Assembly (NCBI RefSeq): GCF_000739575.1
Contig: NZ_BBJO01000005.1
Span: forward strand, 62,001-126,000
Reading direction: 5' to 3'
Length of the DNA stretch: 64,000 nucleotides
Source: Halobellus rufus
GTDB taxonomy: Archaea > Halobacteriota > Halobacteria > Halobacteriales > Haloferacaceae
In this document: positions 17,827-26,757 of the stretch, piece by piece
Layout of the letters: each line of letters starts with the position of its first letter
How positions within the stretch are numbered: position 1 is the first letter of the stretch
Translations under genes and position numbers: made by a program
Notes under the pieces: generated by a model
Database searches by the model: none
Told to the model about the DNA's origin: nothing
What the model saw: only the letters and a program-made list of their open reading frames with translations

Positions 17827-18087
17827 ATGGACGTCACGGTGTACGGTCCGCTCCGGAGTGCGACGGGCGGGAAGCACGTCAGCGTCGACTTCGACGGCGG
17901 AACGGTGAGAGCGGCCGTTGAGGCGTTCGTCGACGCCTACCCTCGGGCGAGGAACCACCTCTACGACGCCGAAGGACGGCTCGCGTCCAGCGTCCGGCTC
18001 GCTGTCGACGGCGAGTCCGCGGGCCTCGACGATCCGTGTCCGGGGGACGCGTCGCTCAGTGTCCACCCGGCGATGCGGGGCGGCTGA
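17827..18087 (+). CDS. ubiquitin-like MoaD/ThiS-type small protein
   Basis: Protein of 86 residues that begins MDVTVYGPLRSATGGKHVSV and ends in Gly-Gly (PAMRGG). The length, strand order and GG tail fit the beta-grasp MoaD/ThiS/SAMP group. The C-terminal glycine of such proteins is adenylated by an E1-like enzyme for sulfur transfer (molybdopterin, thiolated tRNA) or for conjugation to protein lysines. Which of these applies cannot be read from sequence. No E1-like or MoaE gene is adjacent. Confidence 0.75.
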   Translation: MDVTVYGPLRSATGGKHVSVDFDGGTVRAAVEAFVDAYPRARNHLYDAEGRLASSVRLAVDGESAGLDDPCPGDASLSVHPAMRGG

Positions 18088-18140
18088 CGGGGGCGGGTTG
18101 TTCGCGGTGACCCGTGCGGCCGCCCTGTTCGCGGCGCTCC

Positions 18141-19445
18141 TCAGAGCCCGTACTGCTCGCGAACGAGGTGTTCGAGCCCGCGGTCGGCGAGCACGTCCAT
18201 CGGCGCGAGCATCGTGAGCTGGACGACGCCGGGGAGCCGCCCGATCTCGACGCCGCCGGTGAACGTACACCGGGTCCGGACTTCGCCCTCGCTCATCCCG
18301 AGGAGGTCGCCGGCGCGGTCGAAGGCGTTCTCGGTGGCGTCGTTGACGGTCGCGCCCGAGCCGATCACCTGTATCGGGCCCATGTCTGTCTCGACGTCGA
18401 CGCCGTACTGCTCGCCGAGTTCCCGACCGCGCGCTTTGTCGTCGTCGGTGTAGGGCTTGCTGATGTGCGGCAGGTCCTCCTCGTTGGGGAGCAAGATCGG
18501 GCCGTCGATGTCGAGGCCCTCGACCACCTCGACGTCGAACTCGGTGTAGCCGCTGACGTCGGTCGTGTGTAGCGCGAGTTCGCCGTCGCCTTGGTTGGCG
18601 TGCAGATCGCCGACGTAGATGCCGCCGCCGTCGACCTTCACCGGACAGACGAGGATCGCGCCCTCCCGGACCGCGTTGACGTCCATGTGGCCGTCGGTGC
18701 GGGCGGCGAGTTCCTCCTCGCTGTCGAGGCCCCACTCGTGGCTCGCGCCGATGAGGAACTGCCCGAAGTCGCCCGCGTTGTGCGAGTCGGGTAGTTCGAT
18801 CGGCGGCGTGGTGCCGATGTTGCCGACGAACGGCCGCAGGTGCCCGAGCGTCCCGGGCATCTCCGCGGGCTCGTAGAGGAGGATCGGGTGCTGTCGGGAG
18901 TTCTCCGGGAGCGCGCTCGCCTCCTCGGCTCGTTCTGCGAGGTCGTGTGCGGCTTCTTTATCGACCGTGATGCCGACCTCGTAGTCGTCGTCGAAGGCGG
19001 TCGTGATCCCGTACTCGAAGCCGAACGAGGAGGCGTTCGCGCCGCACTCCGCGCAGCGGATCGACTCCTCGCCGGTCCCCTCGACCACGCTTTCCGGCCA
19101 CTCGGCCCCGCACTCGGGGCACTTGTGATCGACGAACGGGTCGTCGCCGAACGCGCCCTCGCGCTCGGCCATCGAGCCGGTGCTCGTCGCGACGCTCGTC
19201 ACCTCGATGTCGCGAATTTTGATCGCGATGGCGTCGCCGACCGACGCGCCCTCGACGGCGATGGGCTTGGTCACCTCGTGACCGCCGCGGAACTTCGGCG
19301 TGATCATCGGCCCCCAGCACGCCGGCGGGGTGTGCGTCCTGACGGTGCCGCCGTCGGCGACGGTTCCCGCCCACTCCTGGTCGGGACCGACCAGCCCGAG
19401 CGTGTACTCGTCGACGTCGAGTTCGCGAACGACTTGCTGAGACAT
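18141..19445 (-). CDS. acetamidase/formamidase family protein
   Basis: Amidohydrolase of 434 residues that should cleave a short-chain amide to an acid and ammonia in the cytoplasm. Family signs include the HTPPACWG region, GASVGDAIAIKIRDIEV, and GDLHANQGDGELA with metal-binding residues. An inserted zinc-ribbon-like piece (CPEC ... CAEC, residues about 98-121) lies in the middle of the N-terminal half. The ATG at 19445 (MSQQVVRELDVDEY) is well supported. A tataatc-like promoter lies between it and the divergent gene. Substrate range is inference. Confidence 0.88.
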   Translation of the reverse strand: MSQQVVRELDVDEYTLGLVGPDQEWAGTVADGGTVRTHTPPACWGPMITPKFRGGHEVTKPIAVEGASVGDAIAIKIRDIEVTSVATSTGSMAEREGAFGDDPFVDHKCPECGAEWPESVVEGTGEESIRCAECGANASSFGFEYGITTAFDDDYEVGITVDKEAAHDLAERAEEASALPENSRQHPILLYEPAEMPGTLGHLRPFVGNIGTTPPIELPDSHNAGDFGQFLIGASHEWGLDSEEELAARTDGHMDVNAVREGAILVCPVKVDGGGIYVGDLHANQGDGELALHTTDVSGYTEFDVEVVEGLDIDGPILLPNEEDLPHISKPYTDDDKARGRELGEQYGVDVETDMGPIQVIGSGATVNDATENAFDRAGDLLGMSEGEVRTRCTFTGGVEIGRLPGVVQLTMLAPMDVLADRGLEHLVREQYGL

Positions 19446-19634
19446 AGTGTATAATCTTTCGTGTGAGATCGGTTAAGCGTTGGCGTGGCGACTGGCGGTT
19501 GACGCCATCCAGTCGGGACGTTTGGGTGTTTAGGCAGGTGTACCGGCCTTCCAGTGCCGTTCGGAGTGGGTTTCGGATACAGGCTCGATCCCCGATCGAC
19601 GGCGTCAAACCGCCCGGGCCAGTTTCTTCTCGCA

Positions 19635-20912
19635 ATGGAGCTCCGGTTTCTGGGCGGCGCACGCGAGGTCGGGCGGAGCGCGATCCTCGTCAACGACTCG
19701 CTGCTGCTCGACTACGGGATGCTCGCGGGCACGCCGCCGCAATTTCCCGTCGACGCACCGGAACCCGACGCGGTCGTCGTGAGTCACGGCCACCTCGATC
19801 ACGCCGGGTTGATTCCCTCGCTGCTCTCGGGCACCAACCGACCGACGATCCACTGGACGCCGCCGACGCGCGAACTCGCGCTGACGCTCGCGCGCGACAC
19901 GCTCAAACTGCACGGCGGGACGTTCCGCTGCCCGTTCACCGAGACCGACGTCCAGCGCGTCACGCAGGTCTCCGAGACCCACGGCTACGGCGAGACGTTC
20001 GAGGCGGCGGGCCACGAGGTCACGTTCTACAACGCGGGGCACATCCCCGGGAGCGCGCACGTGCTCGTCGACGAGGCGGGACGGAGTCCCGCCGGCAGCC
20101 GGACGCGGTCCGGCGACGACGGCGACGCGCGACTCCTCTACACCGGCGACTTCCACACCGACGACCAGCGGCTGGTCGCCGGCACGACCGCGCGCCCCGA
20201 CGCCGACGTCGTCGTCTGCGAGAGCACGTACGCAGACGTCGAACACGACCCGCGCGCGGACGTCGAGTCGCGATTCGTCGAGAGCGTCGAGACGACGCTG
20301 TGGGAGGGCGGATCCGTGATCGTCCCGGCGTTCGCCATCGGCCGCACGCAGGAGTTACTGCTGGTCTGCGAGGCCAACGACATCCCGTGTTACGTCGACG
20401 GGATGGGCAAGTCGGTCACGAAGATGCTCGGCCGACACCCGGAGTTCGTCCGCGACGCCGACGCGCTCCGCCGGGCGAAGTCGCACGCGCGGTTCGTCAC
20501 CGGTCGCAACGGCCAGCGCGAGCGCATCGTCGACCAGCAGGCGGCCATCGTCACCACCAGCGGGATGCTCTCGGGCGGGCCGGCGATGACGTACGTCCCG
20601 AAGGTCCGTGCGAACCCGACGAACAAGATCACGCTGACCGGGTACCAGGTCGAGGGGACGCCCGGTCGGGACCTCGTCGAGACAGGCAGCGCCGAGATCG
20701 ACGGGCGGACGATGACCGTGAGCGCGCGCGTCGAACAGTACGACTTCTCGGCACACGCCGACCGCTCCGGCCTCCGCGCGTTCCTCGACGACTACCGGGA
20801 CGCGGAGATACTGATCAACCACGGCGACCGCTGTGCGGACTTCGCGGCGGAGTTAGAAGCGGCGGGGTTCAGCGCGGACGCGCCGGCGGTCGGTGAGACG
20901 CGCTCTTTGTGA
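19635..20912 (+). CDS. beta-CASP metallo-beta-lactamase RNase/exonuclease
   Basis: Protein of 425 residues, start ATG at 19635 (MELRFLGGAREVGRS). The metallo-beta-lactamase zinc motif is VSHGHLDHAGLIPS, followed by YTGDFHTDD, CESTYAD and, at the end, FSAHADRSG. The beta-CASP insertion is recognised by IVPAFAIGRTQELLL and TTSGMLSGGPAM. These enzymes cut or trim RNA (archaeal CPSF2/RNase J relatives), probably in 3'-end formation or mRNA decay. The N-terminal KH domains of aCPSF1 are missing, so it is the short aCPSF2-like form. An upstream in-frame extension to 19554 is not family-like. Confidence 0.87.
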   Translation: MELRFLGGAREVGRSAILVNDSLLLDYGMLAGTPPQFPVDAPEPDAVVVSHGHLDHAGLIPSLLSGTNRPTIHWTPPTRELALTLARDTLKLHGGTFRCPFTETDVQRVTQVSETHGYGETFEAAGHEVTFYNAGHIPGSAHVLVDEAGRSPAGSRTRSGDDGDARLLYTGDFHTDDQRLVAGTTARPDADVVVCESTYADVEHDPRADVESRFVESVETTLWEGGSVIVPAFAIGRTQELLLVCEANDIPCYVDGMGKSVTKMLGRHPEFVRDADALRRAKSHARFVTGRNGQRERIVDQQAAIVTTSGMLSGGPAMTYVPKVRANPTNKITLTGYQVEGTPGRDLVETGSAEIDGRTMTVSARVEQYDFSAHADRSGLRAFLDDYRDAEILINHGDRCADFAAELEAAGFSADAPAVGETRSL

Positions 20913-20948
20913 GTCGGTTCCGTCGACCGGGCCCCAGCGACCGCCGGG

Positions 20949-21281
20949 TCACTCCTCGGTCGGAACCGCGCGGACCTCGAACTCGCGGTAGCCGCCGTAG
21001 GCGGTCTCCAGCGCGCCGAGCCACCAGTTCCAGCGGTCGGCGACGCTCGAATCGTCGGGCGCGTCTCCGAGGTTGTCGACGATCTCCGCGACCGTCAGCG
21101 GTTCGCCGCGGTCCTCGGCGACGATCCCGGCGTCGGCCAGATCGCGGGCCTGTCTGGCGACGACGCGGAACTCCGCGGTTTCGCCCTCGAACGCGGCTTC
21201 GAGCGCCTCGGCCAGTTCCTCGGCGGTGAAGCCCGCCGTCTTCAGCGGGAGGTCGCCGCCGGCGTTGCTGTGCTCCGTCAT
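20949..21281 (-). CDS. small haloarchaeal protein of unknown function
   Basis: Protein of 110 residues, ATG at 21279-21281 (MTEHSNAGGDLPLK). It has a helix-rich part (AEELAEALEAAFEGETAEF) and a conserved-looking end (DRWNWWLGALETAYGGYREF). No cysteine pairs, signal or membrane segments. The family is not recognised. The long frame further upstream is a shadow of the metalloprotease gene. Confidence 0.65.
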   Translation of the reverse strand: MTEHSNAGGDLPLKTAGFTAEELAEALEAAFEGETAEFRVVARQARDLADAGIVAEDRGEPLTVAEIVDNLGDAPDDSSVADRWNWWLGALETAYGGYREFEVRAVPTEE

Positions 21282-21349
21282 ACCTGCAACTACGTTCTCC
21301 ACCGAAAAGAATCCGCCGCTCGCCCCGGTCGGTTGAGCCGCCGTCGAGA

Positions 21350-22456
21350 CTACTCCCACCACTCGCTGCGGCGCTCCTCGTAGGAAGCGTCGCGGAACGG
21401 TGACGGCTTGTCGGCGTCGTCCTCGGCTCCGAGCCCGTACGCGAGCCAGTAGCCGACGTGCCAGCCGACGGCGTCGGTGTCGAGGTCGACGAGCGAGATC
21501 CGCATCGACGTGTACGTCTCGATCGCGCCGTCGCCGTCGGGGTCTTCGCCGGCCGTCGCCCCGCAGGACGCCGCCCGGTCGCCGCACGGCGACGACTCGA
21601 CGGGGCGAATCACGATGTCGGCATCGTCGGGGTCCTCGACCGTCGTGAACGAGAGGTTCGAGGGCATCCCCTCCGGGGCGTCTTCGCCGTCGGGCCCGTC
21701 CTCGTAGTACTCCAGGGCGTGCCGGACCTGCGTTCGCATCCCGTCGGGGTCGCTCGCGTTCTCGTCGTCGACGTAGACGGTGAAGTCGGCGTCTCTCCAC
21801 GGGAAATCGCGTTCTGTCGCGTCCGTCTGTGGCTCGGTGTACAGCACGGTCTGGCTGGTCATTATCTCCGCTGGCTCGTCGTCGTGCGTGAGTCCGAGCG
21901 TGTGGCCGAACTCGTGTTCGAGCACGCGGACGGTCGAGTTGTCCGAGAACCCCGTTCGAACGTAGACGGTCTCCGGGCGGTCGATCTGTCGGGAGTCCTC
22001 GATCAGCGGCGCACAGCCCGCCGCGTCGGTCGAGTCGTCGCACTCGGGGACCTCGTCGACGAATTCGACGACGACGTCCGGGTCCGACGCGTCCGGTCGG
22101 ACCTCGTAGTCGACGGGGAAGCCGGCGAAGCGATCGGCGTTGGTTTCCCAGTAGGCGGTCGCCTCCGCGACGAGCGGCGTCCACTCCCGGTCGGTCCCCG
22201 CCGTGTCGCAGACGGCGACGACCACCGGCTCAGTGCCCCACGGGTTCGATCCGTCGGGAATCGCCGTCGGCGTCGCGCTGGGCCGATCGGACGTCGAGTC
22301 CGCCGTTTCTGTAGCCTGTCCGACAGGTAACGTCGACGTCCCCTCGTCGCCGCCGATTCCTGTCGACGGGAGATCCACCGCCGAACCCGCACAACCGGCG
22401 ATCGCGATCAGAAGCGCCAGCGAGACGACGACGAGTCCGCGCGACCGCTTCGGCAT
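21350..22456 (-). CDS. matrixin-like secreted metalloprotease lipoprotein
   Basis: Protein of 368 residues, start ATG at 22456 (MPKRSRGLVVVSLALLIA). A lipobox IAGC follows the hydrophobic signal and a Thr/Ser-rich linker extends to about residue 70, so it is probably tethered outside the cell. The zinc motif HEFGHTLGLTHD is the extended metzincin motif HExxHxxGxxH, followed by a possible Met-turn in EIMTSQ. The C-terminal half (WHVGYWLAYGLGAEDD) is unfamiliar. It probably cleaves extracellular proteins; the target is unknown. Confidence 0.8.
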   Translation of the reverse strand: MPKRSRGLVVVSLALLIAIAGCAGSAVDLPSTGIGGDEGTSTLPVGQATETADSTSDRPSATPTAIPDGSNPWGTEPVVVAVCDTAGTDREWTPLVAEATAYWETNADRFAGFPVDYEVRPDASDPDVVVEFVDEVPECDDSTDAAGCAPLIEDSRQIDRPETVYVRTGFSDNSTVRVLEHEFGHTLGLTHDDEPAEIMTSQTVLYTEPQTDATERDFPWRDADFTVYVDDENASDPDGMRTQVRHALEYYEDGPDGEDAPEGMPSNLSFTTVEDPDDADIVIRPVESSPCGDRAASCGATAGEDPDGDGAIETYTSMRISLVDLDTDAVGWHVGYWLAYGLGAEDDADKPSPFRDASYEERRSEWWE

Positions 22457-22560
22457 ATACTGTCGGAAGGGAGCTCTCCGACAAGAATGTTCGCTACTGA
22501 CCGGTTCGTGTCTTCTGATTGTCACTAACTCTCCTGACGAAGCCGTCGCTGGCGAACGTG

Positions 22561-23004
22561 AGCGGCTGAGAGGAGTAAGCCCCCTTCTGTTCGGCTCGGC
22601 ATTCGGCTGAGCGGCCGCGCCCTGTCCGGACTACCTTTGCGGCGCGGACTTGCACCGGTGAGGATTCGCCGTTCCATCCGTTCTCGGCCGTTCGCGGCCG
22701 CGCTGCGACCGCGCTGTTCGCGGCTGACGCCGCTCACTTTCGGCGATCACGTCGTGATCGCGCTTCCCTCGACGGGTCAACTCCCTCCCCTTACGGGTCG
22801 GTTCGCGCGCCCGCGGGTCGCCCCGCGGACGCCGGCGGCGGGAATCCGCCGCTCGCGTCTCATCGGTCGGGCCGAGGGGTCTCGTTTCTGTTCCAGAGCC
22901 AGTCGTCTCCGACTCCGGGCTTGCGCCCGGTCACCTGTCCGGACGGTGGGGGGACTTTCCTCATCAGCCTGACGGACCGACGGGAGCCGAGCTCTCTCTG
23001 CCAC
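22561..23004 (-). ncRNA. rnpB: RNase P RNA
   Basis: Catalytic RNA of RNase P, which removes the 5' leader of tRNA precursors. Read on the minus strand it carries the conserved GAGGAAAGUC (22953-22962), ACAGAAA (22885-22891) and, at the 3' end, ACAGAAGGGGGCUUAC (22575-22590). The ends pair as helix P1: AGUGGC-A-GAGAG from 23004 with CUCUC-A-GCCGCU ending at 22561. That defines a 444-base RNA, close to the roughly 435 bases I recall for Haloferax volcanii. No protein-coding frame is believable here. End positions are inferred to within a few bases. Confidence 0.93.
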
Positions 23005-23023
23005 TTACCCGGAGGGGAGAGCG

Positions 23024-23030
23024 TCCAATA
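23024..23030 (-). promoter_or_regulatory. TATA box of rnpB
   Basis: On the minus strand ttattgg lies with its centre 23 bases before the inferred 5' end of RNase P RNA. It is the only A+T-rich block in that stretch. Confidence 0.5.
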
Positions 23031-23231
23031 AGCCGTTCGGTCGAACCGCTATCGGATCGCTTGCCGAGCGACGGGATCGCGCAGCGATCGTACATCTATC
23101 CTGAATATTTTGGTACATTCCGGCGGCGAACGCGCGTCCGACCGCCGATCCGCTCCAAATGCGGGCCTCGGGGCGTTTAGCCGCCGGAAAGAAGGGAAGC
23201 GTTCAAGTCGGACGGGTTCCTGTACGGACAT

Positions 23232-23837
23232 ATGTCCGAGGCGCAGACCGTTCGTCTCACCTACGAGGATGGGGCGAGGGCGGTCGAGCTAGCGCGTGAA
23301 TCGGTCGAATCGTACGTTTTACACGGACAACGCGAGCAGCCGGGGAGCATGCGTGATGCCTTCTACGCACGGACCGGCGCGTTCGTCCGGATCCGATCGA
23401 CGCGCGGACGCGGTCGACTGCGCGGGTGCGCCGGCGCGTATCGCGGGAACGATCAACTCGGCCACGCCATCGTCGACGCGGCGATCCAGGCCGCATCGGA
23501 GAACTCCTGTGGCTCCGAAATCGAGCAACCCGAACTGTCCAACCTCACGATTTCCGTCTGTGTCGTCTGCGATTACACCCAGACGGACCGCCCGCTCGAC
23601 GACATCGAACTGGGCACGCACGGCGTCGTCGTCGACAAGGACGACAGCCACGGGTGGCTCTATCCGACGATCCCGGTCGAGAACGGCTGGAACGAGGAGC
23701 AGTTCCTCACGCACGCCTGCCGGAAGGCGGGGCTCTCGCCGCTGGCGTGGCAGGACGAGGACACGACGGTCACGCTGTTCGACGGGCAGGTATTCCGCGA
23801 GCGCGCCGACGGCGGCAGCGTCGAAGAGTTGAACTGA
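23232..23837 (+). CDS. AMMECR1 domain protein
   Basis: Protein of 201 residues beginning MSEAQTVRLTYEDGARAVEL. The AMMECR1 hallmark LRGCxG is present as LRGCAGAY, and the middle has ELSNLTISVCVVCDYT and the conserved HGVVVDK. The family occurs in archaea, bacteria and humans. Its function is unsettled, with suggestions ranging from a Memo-partner enzyme to radical-SAM-linked modification. Cytoplasmic. It is divergent from rnpB. Confidence 0.9.
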   Translation: MSEAQTVRLTYEDGARAVELARESVESYVLHGQREQPGSMRDAFYARTGAFVRIRSTRGRGRLRGCAGAYRGNDQLGHAIVDAAIQAASENSCGSEIEQPELSNLTISVCVVCDYTQTDRPLDDIELGTHGVVVDKDDSHGWLYPTIPVENGWNEEQFLTHACRKAGLSPLAWQDEDTTVTLFDGQVFRERADGGSVEELN

Positions 23838-23856
23838 CCGACCGCGCTGCGTCCGA

Positions 23857-25026
23857 CTACTCGCTTCTCGCGTCGTCGGCCCCGTACGCACACAGCTCCG
23901 CGTCCCGAGCGGCCCGTTCGGCGGCCGCGTCGATTCCGAGATCGACGTCGCCGACGACCTCCCCGTCGCGGATGAGCGGTTCGAGCAGCGCCTCGCCGTC
24001 GTCCGGGGCCGACTCTGCGCGCCGCTTCACGTGATGGCCGCCGTCGGGGGTCCGATAGACGGCCTTCGCACCGGTGAGCTTTCCGCGCTTCGCGGCCGGT
24101 TCTCCGTCGAGTTCGACGATGTCGAGGGCGAAGTCGACGGGGTCGGCGTTGGAGACGTAGCCCCCGACGCCGAAGCCGTCGGCGACGTCTTCGAGCTTGC
24201 GGAGGTCAGACGGCCCGAGCCCGCCGGAGACGAAGATGTCGACGTCCTCGTGGCCGTAGGCGTCGAGCGTCCAGCGCACTTCCTCGATGATGTGCCGGAA
24301 GTCGCCGCGCCGTGATCCGGTCGTGTCGAGCCGCACGCTGTCGAGGCGGTCGCCGAGCGCCTCGGCGGCCCGCAGCGCCTCGTCGGTCTCGTCGGAGTAG
24401 GTGTCACACAGCGCCACGCGCGGGACGTCCTCGTCGACGGCGTCGTCGAAGGCCTGCCACGCCCGCTCCTGGTTGCCGCGACCGAAGCAGATGAGCAGCG
24501 CGTGCGGCATCGTCCCGCCCGCCTCCCGGCCGATCACCTCGCCGGCGGCGACGTGCGAGAAGCCGTCGAGTCCCGCGACGAGCGCGCTCCGCTCGACCAT
24601 CGCCGCGATCGAGGGGTGGACGTGTCTCGCGCCGAACGAGAGGACCGTCGAGTCGGGGGCCGCCCGGCGCACGTCGAGCGCCGCGGTCGCGACGCCCGAG
24701 GCGTGCGAGAGAAATCCGAGCAGCGACGTCTCGAAACGCGCGAACTCGAGGTACTCGCCCTCGATCCGCATCACTGGACCGCCGTCGAACAGCCGCCCCG
24801 GGGGGACGACGTCGACGTCGACGTCTCTGCCTTCCAAGAGCGCGGCGGCGTCTTTGACGCCCGCCAGCAGTTCGTAGTCGCCGTCGGGGAACTGATCGGC
24901 GGTCACCTCCGCGACGACGCGGGGGTTCCGCCCCGCGTGACGGAGCGTCGTCTCCGTCCGATCGAAGTACGCGTCGGTCGCCGACCCCGCTTTGATGGCG
25001 TCGGGACCGACGATGTCGAACTCCAT
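23857..25026 (-). CDS. pncB: nicotinate phosphoribosyltransferase
   Basis: Protein of 389 residues that makes nicotinate mononucleotide from nicotinate and PRPP in NAD salvage. It starts MEFDIVGPDAIKAGSATDAYFDRT, with an early YFxRT-type segment, then SFGARHVHPS around the active site and DIFVSGGLGPSDLRKLEDV for the phosphate-binding loop. The C terminus is acidic. A nicotinamidase-like gene at 26758 and NAD synthetase at 57466 supply neighbouring pathway steps. Complete. The start is supported by a promoter-like gap behind the next gene. Confidence 0.9.
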   Translation of the reverse strand: MEFDIVGPDAIKAGSATDAYFDRTETTLRHAGRNPRVVAEVTADQFPDGDYELLAGVKDAAALLEGRDVDVDVVPPGRLFDGGPVMRIEGEYLEFARFETSLLGFLSHASGVATAALDVRRAAPDSTVLSFGARHVHPSIAAMVERSALVAGLDGFSHVAAGEVIGREAGGTMPHALLICFGRGNQERAWQAFDDAVDEDVPRVALCDTYSDETDEALRAAEALGDRLDSVRLDTTGSRRGDFRHIIEEVRWTLDAYGHEDVDIFVSGGLGPSDLRKLEDVADGFGVGGYVSNADPVDFALDIVELDGEPAAKRGKLTGAKAVYRTPDGGHHVKRRAESAPDDGEALLEPLIRDGEVVGDVDLGIDAAAERAARDAELCAYGADDARSE

Positions 25027-25143
25027 ACGCGGCGTTCGCGCGGCGCGTTGAAAAACGCACTCGTTCGCTCCGGGGTTCCGAAGGGGATTCCTCTTCAGTC
25101 TCCGGCGGACCCGGTCGTGTCGCTGCCGACTCCCGTCCGCAGT

Positions 25144-26592
25144 TCAGGACCGTCGCGGCCGGATGTCGTCGAGGTCCTCGACGGTCGGCCCGTTCACGAT
25201 CGTCACGCGCGTTCCCGAGCGAGTGACGCGGAACGCGTCGGCGAACTGCCCGTCGGGCACGACGTAGGTGTTCGTCGCGCGCTCCTCGGCGTCGTGGGCG
25301 TCGAGGATCGCCCGGTAGGCGCGCTGGAACTCGCGGGCGTCGCGCTCGGTGTCCCACTCGGTCGCCCAGACGTAGCCGTACTCGGTCCCCGAGTCGGTCG
25401 CCTGCTTGTACGGGAACAAACGGTCGTTCGCCCACCCGGCGGACGGCTCGGCGTCGTAGTTGTAGGTGTCGTAGCGGTTCTCGACGTCGCCGATGGTGCG
25501 CGGGTCGATCGTCTCCGCGCCGCTCTGGCGGGCCTGGTACCAGAACATCACGTACATCGACGCCTCGCCCACGGTGTCGGAGCCGTCCTCGCCCTGGTCG
25601 GGGAACGTCTCCCAGCCGTTCCGCGCTCGGTCGCGGTACTCGATGGGGACGGGTTCCTCGTCCGTGCGGTGGATGATCTGCTCGGAGGAGGTCGGCGGCG
25701 TCTCGAAGCGCTCGTCGATCGCGCTCCACCCCTCGCGCTCGACGAGGTCGTGGACGTACACCGGGCCGTCGGAGTACGGCTGGAAGATCGTCAGGAAGAT
25801 GCCGAGGTTCGGCTGCCCCCCGCCACCGCCGCCGCTCCCGCCGCTCGACGGCGTTCCGACGCACTCCCACGACTCGCCGCAGCGCTGGCTGTAGCGCTGT
25901 TCGACGTACTTCGCGTCGCCCTCGACGAGCCCGTCCGCCGCGAGCTGTTCGTCCTGCGTCTGCCCGCCGTACTTCGCCTTCGTCAGGTCGTACTCCTGGT
26001 CCTGTAGCGCGTGGACGAGTTCGTGGACGAGCGTCGCGTTGTTGATCGTCGGCGACTCGGGGGAGTCGGTGATGATCTTGATCTCGTCGTCCGACGGCGA
26101 GTAGAACCCGGCGACGGCGGCGCTTCGGGTCTCGCCGATCGCCTCGCCGCTGCTCTCGGACTCGCCGGTCACGAACAGCGCCTCCCACACCTGATCGTTC
26201 CAGCGCTCGTATTCGTTGGCCTCACCGTCGCTCGACCCGCCGGACGAGCGGTTTCGGTACTCCTCCCGGGAGATCACGTTCACGGGGACCTGCGAGTCGA
26301 ACTCCTCGCCGCGGATGTACTCGACTCTGGCCATCGACCGCGCGACGTAGGCCTCCAGTTCCGCGTCGGAGAGTCCGTCGGACTGGTCGACGTCGATCGA
26401 CTCGTTGTGCCAGTAGCCGTTCTCCCAGCCGAGGACGTCGCGGTCGGGATCGTCGAAGTCGGCGTTCGGCGACGCCGCGGCGTCGCCGCCGGCGGGTGCG
26501 ACGGGGTCCGATTCCATCACCGGGGCGCTGCACCCCGCGAGGACGAGCAACAGGGCGAGGGCTGCGGCCAGAACGCCGCGGTTCTTCGTCAT
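25144..26592 (-). CDS. surface lipoprotein with HELVH zinc-protease motif
   Basis: Protein of 482 residues, start ATG at 26592 (MTKNRGVLAAALALLLVLAGC), with a clear lipobox LAGC. The motif TLVHELVHALQDQEYDL (about residues 187-203) is a zinc-metallopeptidase HExxH, followed by a helix and VEGDAKYVEQRY, the likely third ligand region. A glycine-rich loop (SSGGSGGGGGGQPN) is unusual. From memory it resembles the haloarchaeal Hvo_1808 surface-protein family. Expected role: protein turnover at the cell surface; the substrate is unknown. Confidence 0.8.
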   Translation of the reverse strand: MTKNRGVLAAALALLLVLAGCSAPVMESDPVAPAGGDAAASPNADFDDPDRDVLGWENGYWHNESIDVDQSDGLSDAELEAYVARSMARVEYIRGEEFDSQVPVNVISREEYRNRSSGGSSDGEANEYERWNDQVWEALFVTGESESSGEAIGETRSAAVAGFYSPSDDEIKIITDSPESPTINNATLVHELVHALQDQEYDLTKAKYGGQTQDEQLAADGLVEGDAKYVEQRYSQRCGESWECVGTPSSGGSGGGGGGQPNLGIFLTIFQPYSDGPVYVHDLVEREGWSAIDERFETPPTSSEQIIHRTDEEPVPIEYRDRARNGWETFPDQGEDGSDTVGEASMYVMFWYQARQSGAETIDPRTIGDVENRYDTYNYDAEPSAGWANDRLFPYKQATDSGTEYGYVWATEWDTERDAREFQRAYRAILDAHDAEERATNTYVVPDGQFADAFRVTRSGTRVTIVNGPTVEDLDDIRPRRS

Positions 26593-26757
26593 TGCCGGCG
26601 AAAAGGACCACGCAGGGAAGTACCTTTCCGCAGCGATTCGGTCACCGTTCGCGTCGCTCCCGGCTCGCACCTCGTCGCCCGCCGCTCGTCTCCTGACTTC
26701 ACCTCGCCGCACGCCGTCGACCGAACGCCTTTCTCTCCCGCAGCGCTACGGTACCGT

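Noticed and set aside
22637-22972. Plus-strand open frame opposite RNase P RNA
   Set aside because: The strand carries the conserved RNase P RNA motifs on the other side and the translation is Arg/Pro-rich and unlike any protein.
24404-26188. Minus-strand open frame of about 594 codons across the NAD-salvage and surface-protein genes
   Set aside because: Arg/Pro/Gly-rich out-of-frame translation of two well-supported genes on the same strand; no domain features.
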